Shown piece by piece: positions 25,176 to 34,296 of a DNA stretch of 40,772 bases (positions are counted from its first letter, which is position 1; each line of letters opens with the position of its first letter). The DNA lies in NCBI RefSeq assembly GCF_000428065.1, contig NZ_ATZF01000021.1:1-40772 (forward strand), read 5' to 3'. The stretch comes from Shimazuella kribbensis DSM 45090 (lineage in GTDB: Bacteria; Bacillota; Bacilli; Thermoactinomycetales; Thermoactinomycetaceae). A model generated the notes under the pieces. That model worked only from the letters and a program-made list of their open reading frames with translations. It ran no database searches and was not told the DNA's origin. A program made the translations under genes and the position numbers.

Positions 25176-26800
25176 TTCCTTCGACTTTGGCGCTTGGTAT
25201 TTTTGGTAAATAGCATTTTCGGGCGAGAATTCATCTTGAAAATTGGTGCACGAAAGATAAAATCTTTCCAGTCACCTAAACGATATGGCGTTGCAGGGGT
25301 TGCATAAGGAACACCAAAACTTTTCAGCTTAACAAAATGGATGGCGATGATCAAGAAAAATAAAATGACTCCAAACAATCCCAAGAGGGCTGAAAAGAGC
25401 ATTGCACCAAACCGGAGCAAACGTAAACTAATCCCTGCACTATATTGAGGAATTGCAAAAGAAGAGATCGCAGTCAAAGATACTACTATTACCATGATCG
25501 GACTGACAATGCCCGCCTGAACTGCTGCTTGGCCAATAACCAATCCTCCAACTAAGCCAACTGTCTGACCGACTGTTTTTGGCAAACGTAGTCCTGCTTC
25601 TCTCAGAATTTCAATTGCTACTTCCATAATTAAAGCCTCGATCACAGATGGAAATGGAACACTTTCACGAGTAGCGGAGATGGAAATAGCTAACTGTGTA
25701 GGAATTAACCCTTGGTGAAAAGAGACAAATGCAATGTATATAGAGGGTAAAAACAACGAAACCAATGCTGCAAAAAAACGTAATAAACGAATAAAAGAAC
25801 TTGGAATCCATCTTTCATAATAATCTTCAGGAGTCTGCAAAAACATCGAAAACGTCGCAGGAACCATTAAGGAGAAGGGCGAACCATCCAGTAGAATCCC
25901 GACACGCCCTTCCATTAAAGAACTAATAAAACGATCTGGGCGTTCTGTGTCCTGTACTTGTGGAAATGGAGATAAGTAGTCATCTTCAATCAATTGTTCA
26001 ATATATCCCGATCCAGCTACATCATCAATATCAATGTTTTTTATTCTTTTTTGAACTTCTCTCACCAATTCATCATTGGCAATATCTTTCATATATACAA
26101 CAACCAAATCTTTATTTGTCCGACCAACTTTAAAGTGAGTCATGGTGAGCTGGGGATCTGAAACTCGCAAGCGTAATAAAGCTGTATTTTCGCTCAATGT
26201 CTCGTTGAAACCAATCCTTGGTCCTTTTACTGTTGCCTCTGTAATAGGTTCCTCTAATGGACGAGATTTTACTTTTTTCGCGCTAATCTTAAGGGCACTT
26301 GAAGCACCTTCCAAAAGCATAATAGTAAAACCTGCATAAACGGCTTGGATTACTTGTTCGAAAGTGGTTAACTCTTCCACTCCATCTCCTGTTAAAAAGG
26401 CACGTTTAGCGATACCAATGAAACAATCATTTTCCAGCTGCTCTTCCTTACTCTCCTTTTGTTCTGAATAATACAGTTTCAACGGTTTGATAACATAGTC
26501 ATTAATGAAAGTAAGATCATTTAGTCCATCAATATAAACAAGAGCTACTTGCTTTTCTGTATTGCTTAATGGAAATTCACTAAATCGCACATCGGATTGA
26601 TAGCCCATTTTCTCTTTTAAAACAGCAAGATTAGAAGATAAATCATCAGTCAAGCCATTATTTGGTAAGACGTTTTTGGAGTCTGGTACATTTTGATCCG
26701 CTGATGATTGCAGCTCATTGGGATGAGGCTTTTGTTTTAATGTTTCCAACTTCCTTGCTTGGAGCTTCTGAGGTTTCATTGTTTTCTTCGAATTTGTCAT
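25172..26800 (-). CDS. GerA family spore germination protein
   Basis: The 542-residue protein has a soluble N-terminal domain (residues about 60-290). GerA hallmarks include VALVYIDGLNDLTFINDYVI, RPLEEPITEATVKGPRIGFNE, EGRVGILLDGSPFSLMVPATF and EDYYERWIPSSFIRLLR. The C-terminal region has about four to five membrane segments with IALVSFHQGLIPTQLA-like and SVPFPSVIEALIMEVAIEILR sequences. The Lys/Gln/Pro-rich first 55 residues are low complexity. AGAGAGG stands upstream of the ATG. It is the A subunit of the receptor. Confidence 0.95.
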   Translation of the reverse strand: MTNSKKTMKPQKLQARKLETLKQKPHPNELQSSADQNVPDSKNVLPNNGLTDDLSSNLAVLKEKMGYQSDVRFSEFPLSNTEKQVALVYIDGLNDLTFINDYVIKPLKLYYSEQKESKEEQLENDCFIGIAKRAFLTGDGVEELTTFEQVIQAVYAGFTIMLLEGASSALKISAKKVKSRPLEEPITEATVKGPRIGFNETLSENTALLRLRVSDPQLTMTHFKVGRTNKDLVVVYMKDIANDELVREVQKRIKNIDIDDVAGSGYIEQLIEDDYLSPFPQVQDTERPDRFISSLMEGRVGILLDGSPFSLMVPATFSMFLQTPEDYYERWIPSSFIRLLRFFAALVSLFLPSIYIAFVSFHQGLIPTQLAISISATRESVPFPSVIEALIMEVAIEILREAGLRLPKTVGQTVGLVGGLVIGQAAVQAGIVSPIMVIVVSLTAISSFAIPQYSAGISLRLLRFGAMLFSALLGLFGVILFFLIIAIHFVKLKSFGVPYATPATPYRLGDWKDFIFRAPIFKMNSRPKMLFTKNTKRQSRRK

Positions 26801-26927
26801 TTGATAGGTTCCTCTCTACGCGAATCCTCTGACATATAATAGAAATACTAAAGGGAATAAAAAAAGAGAGAAATGCTCCTATTAACTCTTTTGTATCGGG
26901 TAGATAAGTAACTATATTTCTCCACAT
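26715..26927 (-). CDS. Possible small membrane protein preceding gerA (overlapping)
   Basis: A 70-codon frame starts at ATG 26927 behind GTGGTGAT at good spacing. It encodes one hydrophobic segment (ELIGAFLSFFIPFSISII, residues about 13-30) followed by a charged tail (VERNLSNDKFEENNETSEAP). Its last 86 nt overlap the start of gerA in another frame, and the gerA ribosome site lies inside it. Some germinant receptors have a small D subunit, but that is usually two-helix, and I see no clear match. The good ribosome site and membrane character argue for a gene, while the long overlap argues against one. Confidence 0.35.
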   Translation of the reverse strand: MWRNIVTYLPDTKELIGAFLSFFIPFSISIICQRIRVERNLSNDKFEENNETSEAPSKEVGNIKTKASSQ

Positions 26928-26935
26928 TGTTATCA

Positions 26936-27307
26936 CCACTAAATATTTTGCACATTGATATGCAGCTTCATGCAAAAAACACAAATGGAATAAACAAAAA
27001 AGATAAACTTTCGATGTCCACGCTATATCATCACAATAAAAATGAGTTTCGAAAATATTTTATCCTCCATCTTCTTTCTAAGAAAATGAATGCATTTATT
27101 ATTCAGAAACAAATGAATAGAATGTGTTTAGCGGAAATAAAAAAGCCTGTTTGCCAGATATTCTAGCTCACAGACCTGTTGTGTAATTTATCATTATTGT
27201 TTCGTTTGTATGTCGTTTGGAAAGATCTTTCTTACTTTTATTCCCTTGTATTAGCACGGGGAGAATGAATAGATAATCTTTAGCCAATCATAAAAACAAA
27301 ATAAACA
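26936..27307. other. Intergenic region upstream of the ger operon
   Basis: This AT-rich stretch holds no convincing gene. It must contain the ger operon promoter; a sigma-G-type promoter is expected, but I could not place one with confidence. No strong terminator was recognised for the acyl-CoA ligase gene ending at 27308. Confidence 0.5.
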
Positions 27308-28849
27308 TTACTTCCTAGTTATGTTTTTATCTACAATAATCGTTGCGATTGATCGTAGATCAGATTTCATTATCTTTCCTGTAGCATTTCGTGGAAGTGC
27401 TTCTAAAAATTGTATTTGTTCCACATCCGTGAAATAAGGAATACGCTCTTGGCAATAATGCAAAACTTCTTGTTTTGTGAGTTTCGAATGCGATAGTTTC
27501 ACGAGAAATGCCATGGGAACATGTCCCTTATTTTTATCTGGAGCTGCTACAACTGCTAATTCTAATACCCCATCTAAATTTAAAAGAATTCCTTCTATCT
27601 CCCCTGGATATAGATTTTCACCATTGCATACTATCATGTCTTTAAAACGGTCCACAATGAACAAATATCCATCCTGATCCAATTTTCCTAAATCACCTGA
27701 ATAATACCAACCATTCCGTAGCACTTTATTTGTTTCTTCCCTATTCTTCCAATAGCCTAAGAACAACTGTGGACCTCGATATACAACCTCTCCTACCATA
27801 CCATTTGGCAGTTCTTCGCCTGTTAGCGGATCTACGATCTTTAACTCTGTGAAAGGGAAAGGTTTACCAACGGTATGTCTTTTCTCATCACTCATTTGGT
27901 TTGTCCAACAAGTGGTTGTCCCTGAATACTCAGTACAGCCGTATCCGTGACATATATCGATTCCATAAAGTTTAAATTTCCTGATTAATTGAGGAGAAAC
28001 GATATCAGCTCCACAAATGATATATCGCAGCGAATCAATATCTTTTTCTATCCAATCCGCCTCTTCGAGCATCAGTTTTAACATGGCTGGTACGGCCATA
28101 AACTGAGTAATTCGCTCTTTTTCAATGATTGTCCAAATAAGTTTGGGGTGGAACTTTGAAATAACCACAGTAGAGCCTCTCACTGCATTAGTCACCATAA
28201 ACATACAACCACTTATATGAAACATAGGTGTAATGATCAAATTTCGATCTGTCGATCTCCAATCAAAATGATTTCCAAGTACGTAGCCACTCATCCATAA
28301 ATTATGATGACTTATCATTACACCTTTTGACTTTCCTGTTGTTCCAGATGTATATATCAATAAAAATTGATCATCCCCTCCTGTAGTAATGGATTTTTCC
28401 TCTGTTGATTCTCCTTCTAAAATATCTGGAAATCTATATGTATCTGACGTATTTATACCACCAAGCTGAACTTTTGTTTTAATAGATCTTATCCTACCTA
28501 AATTTTTAACTATGTCTTCAGAGCTCTCGTCGTAAAACAAAATAGCAGGTAAACTTTCTTGTAATATAAGTCGATACTCTTCCATTCCTAAATTAACATT
28601 TAATGGAAGTGCTATTGCCCCTAATTTGGCTGTTGCATAGAGTATAGTCATCATAGAAATGCCATTTTGACATAAAATTGCTATTCTTTCTTTTGGCTTC
28701 ACTTGTTTTTTTTCAAGCCAATGAACAAGTTGGTTAACCTGCTGATTTAACTGCAAATAAGTAATACGACTTCCTAAATCGACTGCCGCCTCCACATGGG
28801 GTGAATTATTCGCACGATGAGTGAGAAGCTGGCCGACATTTATTTTCAT
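27308..28849 (-). CDS. Acyl-CoA ligase / class I adenylate-forming enzyme
   Basis: The 513-residue ANL-superfamily enzyme is complete. The P-loop is LLIYTSGTTGKSKGV, and further motifs are the A4-like TPMFHISGCMF, GYGCTEYSG, YYSGDLGKLDQDGYLFIVDRFKDMI and the C-terminal catalytic lysine in PRNATGKIMKSDL. It activates a carboxylic acid as the adenylate and probably transfers it to CoA; the substrate cannot be read, though the length and motifs favour long- or medium-chain acyl-CoA ligases. ATG 28849 was preferred because GGAG stands 8-9 bases upstream; a GTG nine bases earlier is too close. It is divergent from an AraC-type regulator gene, which may control it. Confidence 0.92.
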   Translation of the reverse strand: MKINVGQLLTHRANNSPHVEAAVDLGSRITYLQLNQQVNQLVHWLEKKQVKPKERIAILCQNGISMMTILYATAKLGAIALPLNVNLGMEEYRLILQESLPAILFYDESSEDIVKNLGRIRSIKTKVQLGGINTSDTYRFPDILEGESTEEKSITTGGDDQFLLIYTSGTTGKSKGVMISHHNLWMSGYVLGNHFDWRSTDRNLIITPMFHISGCMFMVTNAVRGSTVVISKFHPKLIWTIIEKERITQFMAVPAMLKLMLEEADWIEKDIDSLRYIICGADIVSPQLIRKFKLYGIDICHGYGCTEYSGTTTCWTNQMSDEKRHTVGKPFPFTELKIVDPLTGEELPNGMVGEVVYRGPQLFLGYWKNREETNKVLRNGWYYSGDLGKLDQDGYLFIVDRFKDMIVCNGENLYPGEIEGILLNLDGVLELAVVAAPDKNKGHVPMAFLVKLSHSKLTKQEVLHYCQERIPYFTDVEQIQFLEALPRNATGKIMKSDLRSIATIIVDKNITRK

Positions 28850-29126
28850 AATAATCACTCCATCTGTTCTTTTGGAAGAGATATCTCTTTTCCTTCAATT
28901 CCAAATACTATATTGTGGTATAAAATTAGGATATATTTGGTTTATTAGTTGGTAGGAGATTCATTAGAAACATCAGAGATTTACCCTTGTTTTATAATAT
29001 TATAAATAAATAAGTTCTTTGTCTATTGAGTTGTTAAATCGTTAGGAAAAATTTTAATTTATACTATATTTGTATACAATTTACATTAAATAGAAAATTA
29101 TATCTCTTAGAGAAAGGATAATCTAT

Positions 29127-29936
29127 ATGTCACTCTATCAACCATTGCAACCCCCTAAAATAGAAAACCGAATATTAAATAGCGACTATAATTATCAAGA
29201 ATTCCCACCTTCAGAAGATCTAAAAAAATACATCTCTTGTTACTGGACAATGGACTATCATCCATCTGAAGTAAGGAAATTGCATCGGATCATTCCTGAT
29301 GCTTGTGTAGATATTATATTCAATTTAAATTCAAACTCTGTTGCAGAGGCAGCTTTTCTTACAGGTTTGATGACGGAATTTGAAATCGTAAATCTAACCA
29401 ATTCCTACTCTTTATTGGGAATTCGTATTTTTGCTGATACTGCGCATCATTTCCTAAAACATCCAATAGCAGAATGGAGTACAAGGCATGTCATGCTTGA
29501 GGACATATATGGGGATGCTATCCTTTCTACCATAGAAGAAATTGTAACAATCTCTAGCAGGTCAAAAATGATGGAAAAAATCGAGAATGAACTAAGAAAA
29601 TGGTTACGTTACAACAAGCAAAAAGTTAATCATTTATTAAACATAAGTATTCAGTATATGTATGAATATCAAGGTAATCTTTCTATTTCTTCATTAGCAA
29701 AAAAGATAAATTATAGCGAAAGAAGTATAAGAAGAACATTTCAAGAATTGTTAGGGGTTTGTCCCAAAGAATTTATTAACATTATTCGTTTCCAAAACAC
29801 GTTACGTGGTCTATATACAAATCCGACAAAAAGGCTTACTGATCTTGCTTCCACCTATGGATACTATGACCAATCGCACTTCATACACCATTTCAAGCGT
29901 TATTATGGTAAGTTGCCTACTCAGATTTCATCGTGA
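29127..29936 (+). CDS. AraC family transcriptional regulator (DUF6597-type N-terminus)
   Basis: The 269-residue protein has an N-terminal sensor-like region (YISCYWTMDY, RIIPDACVDIIFNLN, TGLMTEFEIVNL). This is typical of the AraC subgroup with a DUF6597 domain. The C-terminal two-HTH AraC domain has ISSLAKKINYSERSIRRTFQ and TDLASTYGYYDQSHFIHHFK. AGAAAGGA precedes the ATG. The VOC and SRPBCC genes 76 nt downstream on the same strand, and the divergent ligase, are candidate targets by proximity only. Confidence 0.92.
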   Translation: MSLYQPLQPPKIENRILNSDYNYQEFPPSEDLKKYISCYWTMDYHPSEVRKLHRIIPDACVDIIFNLNSNSVAEAAFLTGLMTEFEIVNLTNSYSLLGIRIFADTAHHFLKHPIAEWSTRHVMLEDIYGDAILSTIEEIVTISSRSKMMEKIENELRKWLRYNKQKVNHLLNISIQYMYEYQGNLSISSLAKKINYSERSIRRTFQELLGVCPKEFINIIRFQNTLRGLYTNPTKRLTDLASTYGYYDQSHFIHHFKRYYGKLPTQISS

Positions 29937-30012
29937 ATAATGTCCGTTTTTTACAATGAAAAATCTTTTAATCTAGATATCATATGAATGAGTAAAGGGA
30001 GGCGGATAACCA

Positions 30013-30402
30013 ATGGAAATCAAATTTGATATGGTAGGTATTGTAGTCGAAAATATGAACAAATCATTGGATTTTTATCGATTGCTCGGATTAGAAATTC
30101 CGAAGGAGGCAAACCAAGAACCCCATGTAGAAGTGAAGCAAGGTGAGTTGCGATTGGCATTTGATACACTTGAAACCATAAAATCCATTTATGGGGAATG
30201 GGAAAAACCGACGGGGCATCGATTGGAACTAGCATTTTTATGCGAGGATGTAGATCAGGTTTATCAAACTCTAATCAATAACGGATATATTGGCTTTCGT
30301 GAACCTTGGGATGCTTTTTGGGGGCAACGTTACGCTATCGTACAAGATCCCGACGATAATCTAATTAGTTTATTTGCCCCACTTTCAAGTACTCATGAAT
30401 AG
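30013..30402 (+). CDS. VOC family protein (glyoxalase/bleomycin resistance-like)
   Basis: The 129-residue single-domain protein has the VOC pattern: DMVGIVVENMNKSLDFYRLLGL at the start, a hydrophobic LELAFLCEDVDQVYQTL repeat half, and the terminal YAIVQDPDDNLISLFAPL. VOC proteins pair two beta-alpha modules around a metal site and act as isomerases, dioxygenases or drug binders; the specific activity is not readable. GGGAGG stands before the ATG. It is followed 11 nt later by an SRPBCC gene. Confidence 0.9.
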   Translation: MEIKFDMVGIVVENMNKSLDFYRLLGLEIPKEANQEPHVEVKQGELRLAFDTLETIKSIYGEWEKPTGHRLELAFLCEDVDQVYQTLINNGYIGFREPWDAFWGQRYAIVQDPDDNLISLFAPLSSTHE

Positions 30403-30413
30403 GAGGGTATCAC

Positions 30414-30806
30414 ATGATAGCGAAAACATTAAGTATTACTATTGGACATCCTCCTGAAAAAGTATATGAATTTATAATGGACCCGATCAATTTTACAAAA
30501 TGGACCACTTCTTTTACCCACTCCATCCAAAAAATCAAGGATGAATGGATTGTGGAAACAACCGATGGACAATTAAAACTAAGATTCATCGAAAAGAATA
30601 CATTTGGAGTGGCAGATCATTATGTAACAACGGAAGCAGGAATAGAAATCTCGAACCACATTCGAGTGATTCCAAACGATTCTGGATCTGAACTAACTTT
30701 CACATTATTTCAAATCGATGGTATGTCTGATGCACAATTCTCTAATGATTATCATAATGTAGAAAGCGATTTAAAAATTTTGAAGTCCGTACTGGAAAAG
30801 AAATAG
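30414..30806 (+). CDS. SRPBCC (START/polyketide cyclase-like) family protein
   Basis: The 130-residue protein begins with TLSITIGHPPEKVYEFIMDP and NFTKWTTSF, the usual opening of SRPBCC proteins. It continues with beta strands (WIVETTDGQLKLRF, HIRVIPNDSGSELTFTL) and a C-terminal helix (VESDLKILKSVLE). These proteins form a deep hydrophobic cavity for a ligand. GGAGGGT precedes the ATG. It forms an operon with the VOC gene and has a terminator 45 nt later. Confidence 0.88.
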   Translation: MIAKTLSITIGHPPEKVYEFIMDPINFTKWTTSFTHSIQKIKDEWIVETTDGQLKLRFIEKNTFGVADHYVTTEAGIEISNHIRVIPNDSGSELTFTLFQIDGMSDAQFSNDYHNVESDLKILKSVLEKK

Positions 30807-30850
30807 CACACAAAATGTATGTTATTTTGACTAAAACAAAAAATACTGAA

Positions 30851-30880
30851 AAACAGCAGCGATATCGCTGCTGTTTTTTT
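30851..30880 (+). terminator. Terminator after the SRPBCC gene
   Basis: A perfect 12-bp palindrome with arms AAACAGCAGCGA and TCGCTGCTGTTT, separated by two bases, is followed by a run of T. Confidence 0.9.
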
Positions 30881-31082
30881 ACATTCTTACAGAATTATAG
30901 TAGGCTGCAAGTTAACCAACAGTGGGACTAAGTCAAAAACATATCAACCTAATGATCACTATTTGTTATTTAAAAACTAATCCCCTACTTATGAATACAT
31001 TCTATGATTAAAACGAAAAAAACTTTATAATTTAATACAAAGCAGAACTGATCATCTTTTTATAATTTAGAGAGGGGATAGC

Positions 31083-31799
31083 ATGTCTCACATGAAAAAA
31101 ACATCTATCTTTATTTTGATTAGTATGATCCTTCTTTCGGGTTGTTCAATTTCCACAGAAAAACACCCTCCTACAAAAGAAGTTCATACCGAACATCAAG
31201 ACATAAAACGGATCACAAATGACCAACTACCAAAAGAACTAGATAAATTTATTAAAGCATTAAACGAACACAATACGAAGTTTTTTTATTTGTCTGCACC
31301 CTATATAGAAATTAATCAAATTGATTCCAAATTAAGAGAGAGCATAGCTCAAAGCAATAAAATCAATCCAGATGATGTGAAACAAATTCTTCATTTGCTA
31401 GGGATGATTCAAACCAATATTGTATCAAGTAAAACGAGTATCCAAAATACTAGTAAACAAGCAGAAGATTTAAAATCTCGAATAAATCTAATGAAAGACA
31501 GTCAACATAAAGATTCTGCATTAAAATTTATGGATGATACCATTCATAACTTGAACACACAAAAAAAATACCTAGAAAATGCGGTGAAAATCGTCCCTAT
31601 CGATAAAACGTTCTACGAAACCTTTCTGCAAAACGGCTACTCCAAACGCCCTTTAGAGTATCAACAACTAGCAAATCAAGACCGCGAGCTACTCACCCTA
31701 GCCAAGCAAGAAGTCATGAATTTGAATGCTTATTGGAAACAGATCAACAAAACTATTTTTTTACGTAAAAATGAGCAAGTGATCTTCGTATTTGTTTAA
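31083..31799 (+). CDS. Putative lipoprotein, helical
   Basis: The 238-residue protein has a lipoprotein signal with lipobox LLSGC (Cys21). The mature part is highly charged and helical with Gln- and Lys-rich stretches, consistent with coiled-coil segments (IQNTSKQAEDLKSRINLMKD and neighbours). I recognise no domain. GAGAGGGG lies six bases before the ATG. It stands alone between two terminators. A role at the outer membrane face cannot be guessed further. Confidence 0.85.
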   Translation: MSHMKKTSIFILISMILLSGCSISTEKHPPTKEVHTEHQDIKRITNDQLPKELDKFIKALNEHNTKFFYLSAPYIEINQIDSKLRESIAQSNKINPDDVKQILHLLGMIQTNIVSSKTSIQNTSKQAEDLKSRINLMKDSQHKDSALKFMDDTIHNLNTQKKYLENAVKIVPIDKTFYETFLQNGYSKRPLEYQQLANQDRELLTLAKQEVMNLNAYWKQINKTIFLRKNEQVIFVFV

Positions 31800-31911
31800 T
31801 TTAGGATAATTATATTTTCTTTCCATGTAATCGTATAACAATCCCATCGTTTCATTCTACACCTATCTATTTTTATTTATTTGTTGATGTAAATTCAACC
31901 TGAAATCCTTT

Positions 31912-31945
31912 AGCCTCCTATTCGATACAGTAGGAGGCTTTTTCT
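31912..31945 (+). terminator. Terminator after the lipoprotein gene
   Basis: AGCCTCCTA (31912-31920) and TAGGAGGCT (31931-31939) form a 9-bp perfect stem followed by T5. Confidence 0.85.
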
Positions 31946-32006
31946 TATAGAGAAAGACCAGATGACTACTATAATGGAAATAAAATCAATGGAGAAATGC
32001 ATTAAA

Positions 32007-32918
32007 TCAGTTCCACGTATTCCATAGTTCCAGCAGTGATTGTGGAGGTGCATTGATAATCCCATGGATTAGGATTAAAATCCATACATTACGAAAACGA
32101 GCCCAAAGATAACCCAAAAAAATACCAGTTACCCCTTGATTAGATATAACAGTAGCAAGATCTGTATTCCATTGACCCGTCCCTTGGATCGTTATATGCC
32201 AGATTGCCCATAGAATCGATGTGAATAATATAGCAGGCCAAGTACCTATTAGAAGCTCTAAACGTGTTTGTAACCACACACGATAAAATAGCTCTTCTAA
32301 TAAACTATTAATGAGAAAACTGAATGACAATATGATAATAAATGTTATCGGATCTGCTATTGAATTTGTACTTGTACTCTTAGTAGAGAATACCGAAAAG
32401 TAGGATAAATAAATCCATACAACCGTAATGAGTAATGGACTAACCCATATCCATCGCTTTAAAGAATGAGGCCGGCCTCGCTTCAGACCAATAGTTGGTT
32501 CCGTTTTAAATATACGAATCATCACCCATGGAATGATAAGCAAAAAAGCAAGTTTGATTCCAACATACCAAAGTTGAAAGGAAGGACTCTTGTCGTCAAC
32601 TAACAATAGAGAAATAGGAAACAGAATTGCTCCTGTCAAAAATATGACGGATGAAACAGTCAGTTGTTGTTTGGGAAAATCACTGATCGGATTATAGTCC
32701 GGAAGATAAAAGGGAATGATCCGAATAAGCAAGATACAAACGAATGATGGAACCCATATATTCCATATTGGAATGGTATCTTGATGATCAGCTGAATATC
32801 GTATACTTGTTTCTCCATTCCACACTAACCATCCTATTGCCACAATTATGGTCATCACACTGACCAGTCCAATCACCTGTCCCCAACCTCGGTATAAAAC
32901 CATTTTCTTCGAATTCAT
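32007..32918 (-). CDS. CPBP family intramembrane glutamic endopeptidase
   Basis: The 303-residue protein has about eight membrane segments and the CPBP (Abi) motifs: EELFYRVWLQTRLE (EExxxR), the histidine of FTSILWAIWHI, and LIHGIIN near the C-terminus. These residues form the active site of Rce1-like membrane proteases; bacterial members include processing and bacteriocin-immunity proteins. Its ribosome site (CAGGAG) lies inside the end of the preceding merR gene, giving tight coupling, so its expression follows that regulator. Confidence 0.87.
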   Translation of the reverse strand: MNSKKMVLYRGWGQVIGLVSVMTIIVAIGWLVWNGETSIRYSADHQDTIPIWNIWVPSFVCILLIRIIPFYLPDYNPISDFPKQQLTVSSVIFLTGAILFPISLLLVDDKSPSFQLWYVGIKLAFLLIIPWVMIRIFKTEPTIGLKRGRPHSLKRWIWVSPLLITVVWIYLSYFSVFSTKSTSTNSIADPITFIIILSFSFLINSLLEELFYRVWLQTRLELLIGTWPAILFTSILWAIWHITIQGTGQWNTDLATVISNQGVTGIFLGYLWARFRNVWILILIHGIINAPPQSLLELWNTWN

Positions 32919-32927
32919 CTATTTGTT

Positions 32928-33695
32928 TCACTCCTGTTGTTGGTAATAAAACTCAAACATTTTATCTATATAACGGAATAATTCATGATCCAATCCATAA
33001 ATGATAGGGGGTTGGTTCTCTTTTGGCTTAATTAGACTCCAATACTTTTCCATCAGCCCTGTATTTCCTTGGAATAATGAAATCATTTGTAAATCCAATC
33101 CTTTAGCAAACTCTTGCATCATTTTATCTGATGGGGATTTATGTCTATTTCGTTGAATTGCCTCTATGCATTCAATGATCTTCACTAGTCGAGGATCGTT
33201 GCTTCCAAATACAGGTAACTGTTCTAATGTTTTCTGTTCATCGTCTGTAAAAAGTTGATCAGGAAATGTTGCTGGGATCACACCATTTTCCATCTTTCGG
33301 TCCTCCAATGATTGGATTAATTCGAAAATCTCTCCTGCATTGATTTGCCCAGTTACTTGAATGGCGTGAACTGTCGTTTGCAAGTAATATTGCTTACGTT
33401 CCAACTCTTCTTTTTCTTTTTGAATCAACTTAATCTGCTTCTGTAATGATTGAACCCACATCTTTCCGTCTGAGTCACCAGTTGTTTTTCTCACTATTTG
33501 TTTGATTTGTTGAAGGGTAAAGCCAATCGATTTCAATAATCGTATTTCCTGTAACTGTAATAACGAGCTGTAATCATAATAGCGATAGTGTTTATCATCT
33601 ACTTTCGTTGGTTTTAACAAACCAATCTCATCGTAATAATGTAGAGTCCGTCTACTAATATTTGCTTTGGTTGCTAATTCACCTGTACGGAACAT
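32928..33695 (-). CDS. MerR family regulator (TipA-like)
   Basis: The 255-residue protein has an N-terminal MerR HTH and wing (RTGELATKANISRRTLHYYDEIGLL, RYYDYSSLLQLQEI, IGFTLQQIKQI), a coiled-coil (residues about 85-115, Lys/Glu/Gln rich) and a C-terminal effector domain. That domain resembles TipAS (KMMQEFAKGLDLQMISLFQGN, EKYWSLIKPKENQP). ATG 33695 has GGGGAGAG upstream and gives the standard MFRTGELA start. It is cotranscribed with a CPBP protease. A perfect 14-bp palindrome in its long-spaced promoter suggests autoregulation by DNA twisting, as in other MerR proteins. Confidence 0.9.
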   Translation of the reverse strand: MFRTGELATKANISRRTLHYYDEIGLLKPTKVDDKHYRYYDYSSLLQLQEIRLLKSIGFTLQQIKQIVRKTTGDSDGKMWVQSLQKQIKLIQKEKEELERKQYYLQTTVHAIQVTGQINAGEIFELIQSLEDRKMENGVIPATFPDQLFTDDEQKTLEQLPVFGSNDPRLVKIIECIEAIQRNRHKSPSDKMMQEFAKGLDLQMISLFQGNTGLMEKYWSLIKPKENQPPIIYGLDHELFRYIDKMFEFYYQQQE

Positions 33696-33702
33696 GGAAT
33701 CA

Positions 33703-33748
33703 TCTCTCCCCAAAAATAGTATGCATTATCACGTATACGTGAAGGTCA
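33703..33748 (-). promoter_or_regulatory. merR promoter with palindromic operator
   Basis: On the minus strand TTGACC is followed by the perfect 14-bp palindrome TCACGTATACGTGA (33729-33742) and then CATACT at about 20 bp spacing. An operator in a lengthened spacer is the MerR-class arrangement. Confidence 0.6.
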
Positions 33749-34264
33749 ATACAAAATATTATCTCTAATCATAACTCAGGAAATCTCTCTACATTGTTAC
33801 GGACTCCTGTGTGATCAAAAAATAAGAAACTATCCCAATAGTAGATAGTTTCTAGCGATACATTGATCTATAAAATTTATTTTTAAAGAACAACATTCCG
33901 ACAAACTAGTATTATAATCTTGCATTGCTTTATGTTTAATGTCTGAGGTACTTATACTACTCCGTTGCAGCCTCAATAAGAACAAATATATTCTCTCGGA
34001 ACTATAACAACATCTTCTGTCTTTTTAAATCTAATATATTCTAAATACAAATTTTATCACTAATCAGTTATCGAAAAACCTTGGTCTTCCATCATTTGCA
34101 TAGGGTCATCATGTGTAATGGTGAAAAGCATCAAAGGATTGGATCCACCATTTTAATAACGAGTTACCATTTTTGGTGACCTTATTACTTACATACATAC
34201 CTCAAAAGATATTTGTACCACTCTTTCTATTTTTAACCTAACAGTCATTCCATTTAAAATGCAG
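33749..34264. other. Intergenic region with decayed coding fragments
   Basis: No intact gene of normal size was found. On the minus strand two short frames overlap. One (34109-34198) begins MYVSNKVTKNGNSLLKWWIQ, preceded by GAGG. The other (34060-34152) contains PLMLFTITHDDPMQMMEDQ and ends in TAG. They look like one small gene split by a frameshift. A further stretch near 33990 reads KTEDVVIVPREYICSY. None resembles a protein I can name. Confidence 0.3.
33817..33853 (-). terminator. Minus-strand terminator in the merR-yafY gap
   Basis: On the minus strand AGAAACTATC and GATAGTTTCT form a 10-bp perfect stem followed by TATTTTTTG. It points away from the wyl-regulator gene and has no intact gene before it, consistent with a lost or very small gene upstream. 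Confidence 0.65.
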
Positions 34265-34296
34265 AAAAGTCATCTATGAATGGATGACTTTTTTAC
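34264..34296. terminator. Terminator after the WYL regulator gene
   Basis: AAAAGTCATC (34265-34274) pairs with GATGACTTTT (34283-34292). The stem abuts the stop codon of the WYL gene, and T-runs exist on both strands. Confidence 0.75.

Noticed and set aside
26927-27166. 79-codon plus-strand frame upstream of the ger operon
   Set aside because: No ribosome site, Lys/Asn-rich composition expected from AT-rich noncoding DNA, and opposite in strand to the surrounding genes.
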